Source of the DNA: Asticcacaulis sp. UBA2476
GTDB taxonomy: Bacteria > Pseudomonadota > Alphaproteobacteria > Caulobacterales > Caulobacteraceae
Reading direction: 5' to 3'
NCBI GenBank assembly: GCA_002342035.1
Contig: DDPE01000038.1
Coordinates: 1 to 64,000 of the forward strand
DNA length: 64,000 bases
Shown here one piece after another: positions 35,030-43,407 of this stretch (positions are counted from its first letter, which is position 1; every line of letters starts with the position of its first letter). Made by a program: the position numbers and the translations under genes. Below the pieces are notes generated by a model. It searched no databases. It was not told where the DNA came from and saw only the letters and a program-made list of their open reading frames with translations.

Positions 35030-35617
35030 ATGACATCCGACCCGCACACAGCTGAACGCTACACGCCGCAAGAGCGGCGCGCGCGGCTGCGGGCCTTTGC
35101 CGACCGGATGCTGGGGCACCTCGAAGACTTAGCCCCGCCGCAGGACTTAACCGAGCTTGAGCGCACCGTGCGCGTGGGCCTGTTGATCGAGCGGCTCTAT
35201 GCCCGCGTCGATATAGCTGAATGCCGCGCGCCCCCGCCGCCGCTCACCCCTGAACAAGAAGCGGCCGAGGCGGCCGAGGCCGCGCAAAGACGGGCCGAAC
35301 ACCACGCCTACTGGGTGGACCGCGTCAACGGTTTGCGGCTGATGCGTGAAGCGGAGGAAGCCAAAACCACTCAGCCCGCGCCCGAACCCAAACCCGTGCC
35401 GGTTTCGGCACCCCCTGTTTATACTGACTGGACACAGGATTTTGAAGGCTACGGCGACGAAGACGACGACCTGATCGATGACCTGTCCGATGAGGTCATG
35501 GCCCCTGCCTCCAAACCTGAGCCGCCCTTAGCGCGGGTTATCGACCCTCAAAACCCTCTGTGCGCGCCGGTTCAGTATTGGCGCCCTCCGGAACGACCGG
35601 ATTACGACGGCGGTTAA
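35030..35617 (+). CDS. Hypothetical acidic protein
   Basis: A 195-residue soluble protein with no family I recognise. An N-terminal helical part (R-R-A-R-L-R-A-F-A-D-R-M-L-G-H-L-E-D-L, L-L-I-E-R-L-Y-A-R-V) is followed by Ala/Glu-rich coil. A Pro-rich linker (P-A-P-E-P-K-P-V-P-V) then leads to a very acidic stretch (D-E-D-D-D-L-I-D-D-L-S-D-E). ATG 35030 has only an adjacent AGGGG. Codon use matches the chromosomal background. Confidence 0.6.
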   Translation: MTSDPHTAERYTPQERRARLRAFADRMLGHLEDLAPPQDLTELERTVRVGLLIERLYARVDIAECRAPPPPLTPEQEAAEAAEAAQRRAEHHAYWVDRVNGLRLMREAEEAKTTQPAPEPKPVPVSAPPVYTDWTQDFEGYGDEDDDLIDDLSDEVMAPASKPEPPLARVIDPQNPLCAPVQYWRPPERPDYDGG

Positions 35618-35621
35618 GTAA

Positions 35622-35712
35622 GAACCCCCACCACCACATCTCATTGCCTAACGGCAATTTCGTGCGGCCCCCCTCCCCGGCAAGCCAGGGAGGTACAAAA
35701 GGGAGGTGGTCG
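35622..35712. repeat. GC-rich palindromic intergenic repeat
   Basis: AACCCCCACCACCACATCTC (35622-35641) and CCCCTCCCCGGCAAGCCAGG (35671-35690) with GGGAGGT downstream. The core is nearly identical to the copies at 17.9 and 38.1 kb. It lies between convergent genes. Confidence 0.65.
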
Positions 35713-35729
35713 GGACTCTTTACCTTCCC

Positions 35730-36329
35730 TTACCCAAACAACTTCAATGCCGTCTGTGCGACCAGTTCGCCCTGATGACGCGCGCCCACAAGCTCGTTCT
35801 CCGACGGCTGACGTGACCCGTCGCCGCCGGCAATCGTCGTGGCGCCGTAAGGTGAGCCGCCGGTGATTTCATCCAAACGCATCTGCCCCTGAAAGCTGTA
35901 GGGCAGCCCCACGATCACCATCCCGAAATGCAGCAGGTTGGTGATGATCGAAAACAGCGTCGTCTCCTGCCCGCCGTGCTGCGTGGCGGTTGAGGTAAAC
36001 GCAGCCCCGACCTTACCATTGAGCGCGCCCTTGGCCCACAGCCCGCCCGCCTGATCCAGAAACGCCGCCATCTGCGACGTGATCCGCCCAAAGCGCGTGC
36101 CGGTGCCAACAATGATCGCATCATAATCCGCCAGTTCATTGATGGTCGCAATCGGTGCTGCCTGATCCAGCTTAAAGTGCGCGGCCTTAGCCACCTCTAA
36201 CGGGGCCGTTTCCGGCACGCGCTTGATATCGACCGTGGCCCCGGCCTTGCGGGCCCCTTCGGCGATCGCACCCGCCATGGTTTCAATATGGCCGTAGGAC
36301 GAATAATAAAGTACCAATATCTTGGCCAT
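35730..36329 (-). CDS. wrbA: NAD(P)H:quinone oxidoreductase WrbA (type IV)
   Basis: FMN-binding flavodoxin-like enzyme reducing quinones by two electrons, protecting against redox stress. The FMN phosphate loop Y-Y-S-S-Y-G-H-I-E lies at residues ~8-16. G-T-G-T-R-F-G, G-G-Q-E-T-T and the WrbA-type G-G-S-P-Y-G-A-T-T-I-A-G-G-D-G-S-R-Q-P segment follow. The length (199) is exact for the family. GCAGGAG precedes ATG 36329. Confidence 0.93.
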   Translation of the reverse strand: MAKILVLYYSSYGHIETMAGAIAEGARKAGATVDIKRVPETAPLEVAKAAHFKLDQAAPIATINELADYDAIIVGTGTRFGRITSQMAAFLDQAGGLWAKGALNGKVGAAFTSTATQHGGQETTLFSIITNLLHFGMVIVGLPYSFQGQMRLDEITGGSPYGATTIAGGDGSRQPSENELVGARHQGELVAQTALKLFG

Positions 36330-36425
36330 GTAAATCTCCTGCTGTAGGGTCTGAAAATCGCCTCGACATTAGGATCAACAGGTGGTTTAGCGTAGTGACA
36401 ATTGCGTGATTTTTAGACCCATGAA

Positions 36426-37133
36426 GTGCCCGACCCCAGCATGAAACCGCCCCCTAACCGCCCCCTGAGTGATGCCGAAATCAAGGCCCTGCCCGGCCGG
36501 ATGGCGGATATGATCGACCTTAAGCGCGTGCGGCTAATCAATGCCCGCCACCCGGTCGGCTGGCTGGCGCGCTATATCCTGGGTCACCGCCATGTCATTG
36601 TGGTGCGCGGGTCGAACATCTACTGGCCGCGCCTGCCCGAAGATCTGTCGGCAAAGCCTGAACTGATCGGGCTTTTGGCCCATGAACTGACCCATGTATG
36701 GCAGTACCAAAGGGGCATGAACATCTTTAAGTACATGTTCCGTGAACGCGGGCGCTATAAGTATAAGCTCCTCCCCGATCAGCCGTTCAAGAAATATGGC
36801 TATGAGCAGCAGGCCGCGATGGTCGAAGACTGGGCGCGCCTGAACCACCGCTGCATGGCCCGCTATAATCACAGATGCTCAGTCCGGGATTTGTCGGTTC
36901 TGGTACCGTTTGCGGATGATAGCGAACCGTTGATGCCGATCGTGATGGCCGTGCCCGACCCTGCGTCGGCGGCACCCAAAGCGCCTACTAAAAAGAAAAC
37001 GCCGAAACCTAAAACAGACGCGAAAACCACATCGACTAAAAAAGTGCAGGCTAAAAAAGCGGCCGCTAAATCCGCAAAACCCAAGGCCCGCGCGAAAAAG
37101 CCGTCTGCGTCATCGGGAGCCAGCAATGCCTGA
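36426..37133 (+). CDS. HExxH putative metalloprotein with lysine-rich tail
   Basis: Residues ~20-150 form a compact domain with L-L-A-H-E-L-T-H-V-W-Q-Y-Q-R-G, an HExxH motif as in DUF4157-like proteins. From about residue 175 the sequence becomes Lys/Ala/Pro-rich (K-K-K-T-P-K-P-K-T-D, K-K-V-Q-A-K-K-A-A-A-K) and resembles histone-H1-like tails that bind nucleic acid or polyanions. The start is uncertain: GTG 36426 or ATG 36441, neither with a clear ribosome site. It overlaps nnrD by 8 bp. No signal peptide is present. The target is unknown. Confidence 0.65.
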   Translation: MPDPSMKPPPNRPLSDAEIKALPGRMADMIDLKRVRLINARHPVGWLARYILGHRHVIVVRGSNIYWPRLPEDLSAKPELIGLLAHELTHVWQYQRGMNIFKYMFRERGRYKYKLLPDQPFKKYGYEQQAAMVEDWARLNHRCMARYNHRCSVRDLSVLVPFADDSEPLMPIVMAVPDPASAAPKAPTKKKTPKPKTDAKTTSTKKVQAKKAAAKSAKPKARAKKPSASSGASNA

Positions 37134-37980
37134 TCCTGTCGATAACAGCCCGGCCCTGTGGGCTGAGGCGCTCAACTGGCCGCAGCCGGACGGCAACAAA
37201 TATGATCGTGGCCATGCGGTCGTGCTGGGTGGGCCGATGGCGGCGACGGGTGCCGCGCGGCTGTCGGCCCGGTCGGCACTTAGGGCGGGCGCGGGGCTGG
37301 TCAGCATCGCCTGCGATCCGTCGGCCCTGATGGTCTATTCCGTGGCGTGTGAGGCCGTCATGACCAAGCGGGTCAAGGACGCGGAGGCGTTTGCCGAATT
37401 GATCAGCGATCCGCGCATAACCGGCGTGCTGATCGGCCCTGCGGCGGGGGTCACTGACCGGACACGGGCGATGGTGCTGGCCGCGTTACAGGCCGGGAAA
37501 CCGTGCGTGTTGGATGCCGATGCGTTGAGCGTGTTTGAAGGCGCACCCGATACCCTGTTTGAGGCCATCACTGCCCCCACCATCCTGACGCCGCATGAGG
37601 GCGAGTTCGCCCGCCTGTTTGGCAAGGTCACCTACCGCGAAGCTGACGCCGTGGCCGCAGCCCGCAAAAGCGGTGCGGTGGTTGTGCTCAAAGGCCGCGA
37701 CACGGTGATTGCCGCACCGGACGGCCGGGTGGCTATCAACCGCAATGCCTCGGAATGGCTGGCGACCGCAGGCTCAGGTGACGTGCTGGCCGGACTGTGC
37801 GTCAGCTTGCTGGCCCAAGGGATGACGGCGTTTGACGCCGCCTGTGCCGCCTGCTGGATGCATGCCGAAGCCGCCTATCTGTTCGGCCCCGGCCTTATCG
37901 CCGAAGACCTGCCCGATCAGCTACCCCGCGTCTGGCAGGGCCTGTCGCTTGGCCACAACGGCTTCAATGTGCACGGGTAG
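37126..37980 (+). CDS. nnrD: ADP-dependent NAD(P)H-hydrate dehydratase
   Basis: Repairs the hydrated, damaged forms of NADH and NADPH using ADP. This is the stand-alone kinase-fold domain without the usual N-terminal epimerase. Visible motifs are D-R-G-H-A-V-V-L-G-G near residue 28, A-R-S-A-L-R-A-G-A-G-L-V, P-T-I-L-T-P-H-E-G-E-F-A-R-L-F and the ADP-binding A-T-A-G-S-G-D-V-L-A-G-L. The epimerase domain must lie elsewhere in the genome. The start overlaps the HExxH gene. Confidence 0.85.
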   Translation: MPDPVDNSPALWAEALNWPQPDGNKYDRGHAVVLGGPMAATGAARLSARSALRAGAGLVSIACDPSALMVYSVACEAVMTKRVKDAEAFAELISDPRITGVLIGPAAGVTDRTRAMVLAALQAGKPCVLDADALSVFEGAPDTLFEAITAPTILTPHEGEFARLFGKVTYREADAVAAARKSGAVVVLKGRDTVIAAPDGRVAINRNASEWLATAGSGDVLAGLCVSLLAQGMTAFDAACAACWMHAEAAYLFGPGLIAEDLPDQLPRVWQGLSLGHNGFNVHG

Positions 37981-37989
37981 ATAAGGTAA

Positions 37990-38130
37990 TTTATACTCCC
38001 CCGGCGTGCCGGGGGAGGTGGCAGCCCGAAGGGCTGACGGAGGGGGGAGCCGCCAGTCAAAGAAGAGCCCCCACCACCATCCGGCTACGCCGGACGGTCC
38101 CCCTCCCCGGCAAGCCAGGGAGGTATAAAA
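37990..38130. repeat. GC-rich palindromic intergenic repeat pair
   Basis: TATACTCCCCCGGCGTGCCG...GACGGAGGGGGGAG (37991-38048) followed by its approximate inverse GAGCCCCCACCACCATCCGG...GCAAGCCAGGGAGGTAT (38065-38126). The two halves can pair, forming a long hairpin between convergent nnrD and msrA. Confidence 0.7.
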
Positions 38131-38142
38131 CGTAAACAACGG

Positions 38143-38781
38143 CTAAATCGCGCACACCACGCCGGTGCCTTTGAGGCCGCAATAGCCCCCAGGGTTTTTC
38201 TCTAAATAGCCCTGATGGTAATCCTCGGCGTAGTAAAAGGGCGTATCCTCATCGGGACCATAGATTTCCGTGGTGATCTCACCCAAACCGCGGGCCTTGA
38301 GGTCTTGCTCAAACGCATCCTTTGAGGCCAGCGCCGCCTGATACTGAGCGTCGGTGCGGGCAAAGATGGCCGAACGGTATTGAGTGCCAACATCATTACC
38401 CTGACGGTGGCCTTGGGTCGGGTTATGCTCTTCCCAGAACAGTTTCAGCAACTGGTTGAAGCTGATTTTGGCCGGATCATAGACCACCTGAACGCCTTCG
38501 GTATGTCCGGTCTGACCGGAGCACACTTCTTTATAGGTCGGGTTGGGCGTATAGCCGCCGATGTACCCAGCCGCCGTCGAATAAACCCCGTCCTGCTTCC
38601 AGAACAGCCGCTCCACACCCCAGAAACAGCCCATCGCCACCACGACCGTCTCTAAACCGTCAGGAAACGGCCCTTTGATCGGGGTGCCGAGCACAGCATG
38701 GATATCATCGGTGGGGAGCGGATCAGGGCGGCCCGTCAGGGCCTGATCTTTTGAAATCATTTGGGTTTTCAAACCGAACAT
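38143..38781 (-). CDS. msrA: Peptide-methionine (S)-S-oxide reductase MsrA
   Basis: Reduces methionine-S-sulfoxide in damaged proteins. The catalytic Cys lies in A-M-G-C-F-W-G-V-E-R-L-F near residue 52. The conserved G-Y-I-G-G-Y-T-P-N-P-T-Y, T-G-H-T-E-G-V-Q-V-V-Y and Q-G-N-D-V-G-T-Q-Y-R-S follow. The C-terminal G-Y-C-G-L-K-G-T-G-V-V-C provides likely resolving cysteines. At 212 residues it is full length; the N-terminal extension before the catalytic domain looks cytosolic. Confidence 0.95.
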   Translation of the reverse strand: MFGLKTQMISKDQALTGRPDPLPTDDIHAVLGTPIKGPFPDGLETVVVAMGCFWGVERLFWKQDGVYSTAAGYIGGYTPNPTYKEVCSGQTGHTEGVQVVYDPAKISFNQLLKLFWEEHNPTQGHRQGNDVGTQYRSAIFARTDAQYQAALASKDAFEQDLKARGLGEITTEIYGPDEDTPFYYAEDYHQGYLEKNPGGYCGLKGTGVVCAI

Positions 38782-38936
38782 GGGAAAACAACCTTGAAGT
38801 TGGGGATAATGAACTCGGATTTCTTATATAGGACGCAAAAAACGAAACGCCATAGCCATTAGGACTTGCGCTTTCGCAATGGGTGGGTATAAACGCCGCC
38901 TTCTCGTGACGGTTAGGAGCCGCTTGAGAACAATGC

Positions 38937-39026
38937 GGACAGGTGGCGGAGTGGTCGATCGCGCACGCTTGGAAAGCGTGTGTACGTGCAAGCGTACCGA
39001 GGGTTCGAATCCCTCTCTGTCCGCCA
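38937..39026 (+). tRNA. tRNA-Ser (anticodon GGA)
   Basis: Acceptor strands GGACAGG and TCTGTCC pair with one G-U. The anticodon stem-loop is CACGC-TTGGAAA-GCGTG, giving GGA. A long class II variable arm follows (TGTACGTGCAAGCGTACC), then GAGGG-TTCGAAT-CCCTC as the T arm. The discriminator is G39023 and CCA is encoded. The last 14 bases (39013-39026) belong to the attachment repeat of the downstream island. Confidence 0.95.
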
Positions 39027-39046
39027 TTTATTCAATTAAATAATTG
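39013..39046 (+). repeat. Left attachment repeat (in tRNA-Ser 3' end)
   Basis: Begins CTCTCTGTCCGCC, continues ATTTATTCAATT and ends AAATAATTG. It is identical over 34 bases to 60419-60452. The flanks diverge on both sides (C versus T before, T versus A after). Confidence 0.9.
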
Positions 39047-39357
39047 TTTTTGAATGTTATTTTTAAATGCCACAATCCAAACCCCAGCGTTGACCCCAGC
39101 GTTTTGAGTGGTTTCAGGCGGATGTTTCTGGATATTTCTGGACGCCCGCGTGTTGTTTACGCAACAAATTCTTTAGGCTGCCCTTATCTAAAACACCCTT
39201 TCTTGTGGTACGTCCGGGCATGATTCAGATGTATTTCGATATTAGCCCGCAAAATGAGTCGTCGTAGGACAAACCCTTGGCGCCCATTTGCGCAAAGCCA
39301 TGCTCAGAGACTTGTCTGTACGTCTTATAAGCCAGCGCTGTTGCCGAATTTTTAGCG
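39047..39357. other. Island left end, no gene seen
   Basis: This 311-bp stretch has a doubled CCCCAGCGTTGACCCCAGCG (39083-39102) closely matching ACCCCAGCATTGACCCCAGC beside the integrase at the other end (60278-60297). TCTGGACGCCC (39136-39146) is also matched there by TTTGGACGCCC. These could be integrase arm-binding sites. Confidence 0.5.
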
Positions 39358-40272
39358 CTATATCCCGGTTTGCTGAGGTGCAAGCCGTTCCTTGCAAATC
39401 GTCTCGACCGTATCCCTAAGCAAGCTGATGCGCCCATGAAGCCAATTTAGCTCCTCTACGGATACAATGTATTCTGCCGAGTAGCGGGCCTCGACATAGG
39501 CCCTCCGCAGGCGATCAAATGCCTGTCTGTGCAGTTTAGTCTCATTGGGCCAGATAACCTTCGGGCGGTCGTCAAGAGCTTCAGCCTGAGACCGTAGCAA
39601 TGTGATGCGGTGGCTCTTGGGGCTATACAATGTGAGGACAAGTAGGGCTCAGTGGTATGCCCGTTCTGCAGCCTGATGAAGCATGAAGGCTGCGTCGCGA
39701 TCAACGCGATCACTCATACTCGTTTCCGCTAACCTGACGGCGTGTTGCACTAGAGGAAACCACTGATCAAAATAACCCTGCGCTTCGGCTCTGATCTCAT
39801 CATCTGTCAGTGGCTTTGACTTGGCCAGCGGATGGCCCGATGCCTCATAAAGCATGATGCCGTCGCGGGCGATGTCCGAGAAGAAGGGGCGGCCTTTGGC
39901 CAGTTGGTCGTTGACGTCTTCAAGACTGTGAACGATGAAGTTCACCGGCGTCTTGATATGCTGGGTGACAGTGAGTTCTCGTATGAAATGCTCGTCAGCC
40001 TTTGACCAATATTCGTGCAGGTCGGTGAACTGGTGACTGTTGACGACGATCAAAAGATCATAGTCGGAGCGGTAACCCGACAGCCGGTCTTCAACCCAGT
40101 CGCCACGGGCATAAGAGCCGAACAGGATGACTTTGAGGATACGGCCTAGTTTCTTCTTGTCGGATAGCTTTGATTTGGTGGCGTCCTCAAACTCGTCGAA
40201 CAGCACCTGCACCACACGTTCAAGTTCGCGGCGTTTGGTGTCTGGCAAGTGAGAAAGCTGTTCCGTCAGCAT
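39358..40272 (-). pseudogene. Nucleotidyltransferase-HEPN fusion with in-frame TGA
   Basis: The frame starts at ATG 40272 (M-L-T-E-Q-L-S-H-L-P) and carries a nucleotidyltransferase site, F-G-S-Y-A-R-G-D-W...R-S-D-Y-D-L-L-I-V-V. A helical HEPN-type domain begins near residue 165. A TGA at 39649-39651 interrupts it after A-A-E-R-A-Y-H, and the same frame continues unaltered as A-L-L-V-L-T-L-Y-S-P-K-S-H to 39358. A single change from a TGC/TGT/TGG codon explains this. The two domains are those of a toxin-antitoxin-like pair fused in one chain. The intact protein would have about 304 residues. The truncated product keeps the transferase but lacks most of HEPN. Confidence 0.75.
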
Positions 40273-40392
40273 GGAGAATCCCGAAACGTTGATACCAGAG
40301 TCTAGCACCTGAGCCGGGTGTGGGCTACCGCTTTCAAATAGTACCGTTGCGCTGACTTGGCCATCGATCAGTAATATGATGGCCGCGCGGCC

Positions 40393-40686
40393 CTATCTAA
40401 GGGGCTTGAAAGGCAATTCTAACTGCGCGCGCCGCTGAATGCCCGTCGACCCGATTTTAGCCTCTGGACCCACTGGCGAGAGGGCTTGCGTTGACGCCTT
40501 TGGTTCGCCGCCCTGATTGAGAAAATCGAGCAGGTCACTGCGCAGGATCAGACGCCGACCACCTACCTTTACAGATCGCAACTTACCCTCGGCCATTTTC
40601 TCATAAAGGAACGAGCGACCAAGGCCCGACGCCTTCACGGCTTCATCAATACGATATGCAAGTTTGTCTGTGGCGTTGAAAGGCAT
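40393..40686 (-). CDS. Excisionase-like helix-turn-helix protein
   Basis: Small DNA-binding protein of the AlpA/HTH_17 class: Y-R-I-D-E-A-V-K-A-S-G-L-G-R-S-F-L-Y-E-K-M-A-E-G as the recognition helices, then L-R-S-V-K-V-G-G-R-R-L-I-L-R-S-D-L as the wing. The last 40 residues are a Ser/Pro-rich tail ending in L-E-L-P-F-K-P-L-R. Such proteins direct excision or regulate the integrase. GACCAAGGAG lies upstream of ATG 40686. Confidence 0.75.
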   Translation of the reverse strand: MPFNATDKLAYRIDEAVKASGLGRSFLYEKMAEGKLRSVKVGGRRLILRSDLLDFLNQGGEPKASTQALSPVGPEAKIGSTGIQRRAQLELPFKPLR

Positions 40687-41161
40687 GTCAGCTCCTTGGT
40701 CGGGAGCTAAGATACCGTTACCTCTGAAATTGGCAGGTAGTCCTTACATCCCACTGACCCGCCGTTTGACCGCAGGTGGGGCGCCCGCCTGGCCCCCAAC
40801 AAGGCCAGGGCGGGCGCACAGGGCAAGGGCGATTTAGAGGCGCTGCAACTACGATTGTGTTTAAGAGGCTGAAATATAAATTCAATTTCAAAAGGTTGAT
40901 GAGATATTACCTCCTAGCACTCTTCCATGCCTCCACAAAAAGCGATGTGCAGACAATGACTTGGCCGACTAAGGAGGCACTGCTTTTATCCGGCCTTCCC
41001 TCCCTCCTTCGCCAATTTCCTCAATTTTTCAAACTAGATCGGTGAGCGCCCGAACCGGACATCGCTCAACATAAACTGCCCAACACCCAAGAGCGGACAT
41101 GTCGCTCTGGATCGCGGCATAGCAGGTTCACAAATTACGTAAAGCATCCTTAGTACTGTCT
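40687..41161. other. 475-bp gene-poor stretch
   Basis: No credible gene. An 89-codon open frame from 40776 lacks a ribosome site and starts in a low-complexity Gly/Gln/Arg run. The stretch contains one paired GCGCCC.../CCC...GCGGACAT module (41046-41100). Confidence 0.5.
41046..41100 (+). repeat. Island-specific GCGGACAT paired repeat (copy 1)
   Basis: GCGCCCGAACCGGACAT (41046-41062) and CACCCAAGAGCGGACAT (41084-41100), starts 38 bp apart. Clear copies follow at 47611 and 53959, and weaker ones at 42963 and 57695. Confidence 0.65.
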
Positions 41162-41626
41162 GTGAAAGATATGGTCGTCCCGCTAATCCTTTACGACAAA
41201 TCCCACCATGTGATAGGGATAGGAAATAATCAGGGGGAATCCTTGCTCGCAAACTATACACTACTTGCCGCGCTGGCCGCAGCCCCGGTTCAGCTCGACT
41301 TGGAAGCACTAAAAGTCGGGCAGCTGCCAACCGCCGGTACGATCGCCGAAGCCGACACATGCGCGGTGCAGACGACTTATATGTTTATAGCCTTGTCAAG
41401 CTCAGATCAGCTGAGCGAAGCGGACAAGAAGAGCCAACTTGTCGCCCCCCGGAAGGCGTGGGTCTTGAAGGCAGCCGAACTCCGGGGAACTAACGCTGGA
41501 GCCTATATGAACGACAAAGCCGTGACCGCCGCGACCATATCAATGGCTGAAATTCCATCCGACAGCCATTTTGATCTTCACAGACTGTGCCGCGAACGCC
41601 TGATAGCGGGCCCTAAGCCCCAATAG
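41162..41626 (+). CDS. Hypothetical protein
   Basis: A 154-residue frame from GTG 41162 (or ATG 41171). I recognise no family. It opens with short strands (V-V-P-L-I-L-Y-D-K-S), has an Ala/Leu-rich helix (L-L-A-A-L-A-A-A-P-V), two isolated Cys and a basic end. No good ribosome site or signal peptide is present. It might be the C-terminal part of a longer lost gene. Confidence 0.4.
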   Translation: MKDMVVPLILYDKSHHVIGIGNNQGESLLANYTLLAALAAAPVQLDLEALKVGQLPTAGTIAEADTCAVQTTYMFIALSSSDQLSEADKKSQLVAPRKAWVLKAAELRGTNAGAYMNDKAVTAATISMAEIPSDSHFDLHRLCRERLIAGPKPQ

Positions 41627-41694
41627 GTCATCCACGCCGACCTCCTCCACTGCGTCAGCGTTATCAAGATCGAAGACATTTGAGGGACCGGAAC

Positions 41695-42852
41695 ATGAAA
41701 AGAAGCTCTTTCAGAGCTCTGCTTGCGCTGGCCTTGGTAACATTGGCGTTGCCTGCCGTCGCCTTGCCTGACACCTTTTCAGCTCTGAAGGCTGATGCCG
41801 AGGCTGGCGATGTCGAAGCACAGGCAACCATGGGCCGCGTCTATGCCTATGGATGGTATAAAGACGAGCAGATCAAGCCGGACCTAAAGCAGGCACGTTT
41901 GTGGCTGAGTAAAGCCGCAGACGCCGGTAATGGTGAGGCCGCCTTCGAGATGGGCAAGACATACTATCCGAACGATGGGGTCGAAGGCGTGCCGTGGTAC
42001 CGCAAGGCTGCCGTTGCTGGTATCACCGCCGTCTATCCTCGCCTATGCATGGCCTACAGGGCCAAGGCACTATATAATTGGGATGAGGCGCTCACCTGGT
42101 GCCGTAAAACGGCGGAAGCTGGCGATACAGCGCCCTATCTTACCATGGCGCGGGCGGCCGAACGGGGGCTCGAAGGCCAGCCCAAGTCTCCGGAAAACGC
42201 CGGTGCCATCTACGCAACGCTGGCGGATATGGGCGAGCCTTCAGCCATGAAGCCTGCCGCCGATTACGCCCTCACGCGCGGTGATGGCGCCTCGTCATTG
42301 AAATATACCCGTCTGGCCGTAGGCTTTGCTCCGGAAGTCTACATTGCTCAATTGGCGCGTCACTACGACCTTGGTATCGGCGTTACGCCCGACGCGCTGG
42401 AGGCCGCGCGCCTCTATCAATATGCTCTGCGTTTCGAGAGTAAGCAGACGCCACAAACCGAGGCGCGAGACTGGTTGACGCGTCACCCCGACAACATCCG
42501 GTCCCAGGTCGACGCCCGGCTGCTACGGACGAGTGATGGATCGGATGCCGGTCTATTGAAGCACGGCTTTGCACGCCGGTATGTGGACAGTTACAAGACG
42601 ATCGGCGATTTCTACCCTGACACTGCCCGGAGAAAGGGGATCGAGGGCGTTGTTATGATCGAATGTCTGGTAACAGATACGGGCGATTTGGCAAACTGTA
42701 TGGTTGCCTCGGAAACTCCGCCGGAGATGGGCTTTGCTCGCCAAACCCTGCTGATCGTCAGCCGGTTCGGCATGAAGAGTGCCGCCCCCCAAGCCTTCAC
42801 GCCACATGCAGGCCGACTTGTGTACATACCTTTTGCTTGGCGACTGGAATAA
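41695..42852 (+). CDS. Exported Sel1-repeat protein with TonB C-terminal domain
   Basis: A signal peptide (M-K-R-S-S-F-R-A-L...V-A-L-P-D) is followed by Sel1-like repeats over about residues 30-250 (A-E-A-G-D-V-E-A-Q-A-T-M-G-R-V-Y-A-Y-G, A-A-D-A-G-N-G-E-A-A-F-E-M-G). A C-terminal TonB-type domain follows (G-I-E-G-V-V-M-I-E-C-L-V-T-D-T-G-D, A-R-Q-T-L-L-I-V-S-R-F). GAGGGA at proper spacing selects ATG 41695. The periplasmic protein may scaffold envelope complexes; lacking a TonB membrane anchor, it is unlikely to energise receptors. Confidence 0.72.
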   Translation: MKRSSFRALLALALVTLALPAVALPDTFSALKADAEAGDVEAQATMGRVYAYGWYKDEQIKPDLKQARLWLSKAADAGNGEAAFEMGKTYYPNDGVEGVPWYRKAAVAGITAVYPRLCMAYRAKALYNWDEALTWCRKTAEAGDTAPYLTMARAAERGLEGQPKSPENAGAIYATLADMGEPSAMKPAADYALTRGDGASSLKYTRLAVGFAPEVYIAQLARHYDLGIGVTPDALEAARLYQYALRFESKQTPQTEARDWLTRHPDNIRSQVDARLLRTSDGSDAGLLKHGFARRYVDSYKTIGDFYPDTARRKGIEGVVMIECLVTDTGDLANCMVASETPPEMGFARQTLLIVSRFGMKSAAPQAFTPHAGRLVYIPFAWRLE

Positions 42853-42962
42853 CAGAGATAGGCAAAAGAGTGCAGTAAAACTGCATTCTGGCACTTCAGG
42901 GTGTGTTCGCGGAAATACAGTGGCCGGCGTCTGCCTCTCACCCTCCGGGTGCAGGCAGAAGT

Positions 42963-43027
42963 GCGCCCAAAGGAGAAGTGGGACGTTCCCTGTTGCAGTT
43001 GCGCAGAGCAATCCCAAATGCGGAAAT
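42963..43027 (+). repeat. Degenerate GCGGACAT paired repeat (copy 2)
   Basis: GCGCCCAAAGGAG...GGACGTT (42963-42987) and CCCAAATGCGGAAAT (43013-43027). It sits in the 273-bp spacer after the Sel1-TonB_C gene, which otherwise shows nothing recognisable. Confidence 0.45.
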
Positions 43028-43125
43028 AGAAAAGTCACTGTGTCGGACGATATTTTCCCCACACACTAACACGCCGTTCTAGATGATAAAGTACGATTGA
43101 ACTGAAACTGCGACGACCATCGTCT

Positions 43126-43407
43126 CTACGAAATGACGTTTCGCGCCGACATCAACACGTCAGCCACAGTTGCCGACGTAGCAGGCGTGGCGTCATTCGC
43201 GCAGCTCGCACATACGGTTCCAGTTCGCGGATCGACCATGACTTCGGCATACCACATCGTGTTTGTACCGCTGTGCCAAAGACTGCCATCATTTCGTAAC
43301 ACCCAGCCCAACGCATAGCTGCCGCCGAAGTGCGGTGTATGCAGGTTTGACCAGCTCTCGGCTTTCAGGAATTCGGCGGGCAGGTCACGGTGCGCCCTAC
43401 TGGCAGC
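43126..43407 (-). pseudogene. C-terminal remnant of a serine beta-lactamase-type hydrolase
   Basis: The minus-strand frame reads A-E-S-W-S-N-L-H-T-P-H-F-G-G-S-Y-A-L-G-W, then L-W-H-S-G-T-N-T-M-W-Y-A-E-V-M-V-D, ending N-V-I-S. The Y-x-L-G-W and H-S-G-x-N segments resemble the C-terminal part of PF00144 class C-type hydrolases. The frame is closed upstream by TAG at 43408-43410, so the catalytic Ser-x-x-Lys part is missing. Confidence 0.45.

Noticed and set aside
40776..41045. Possible 89-residue protein
   Set aside because: No ribosome site, a low-complexity beginning and no family. Left as gene-poor sequence.
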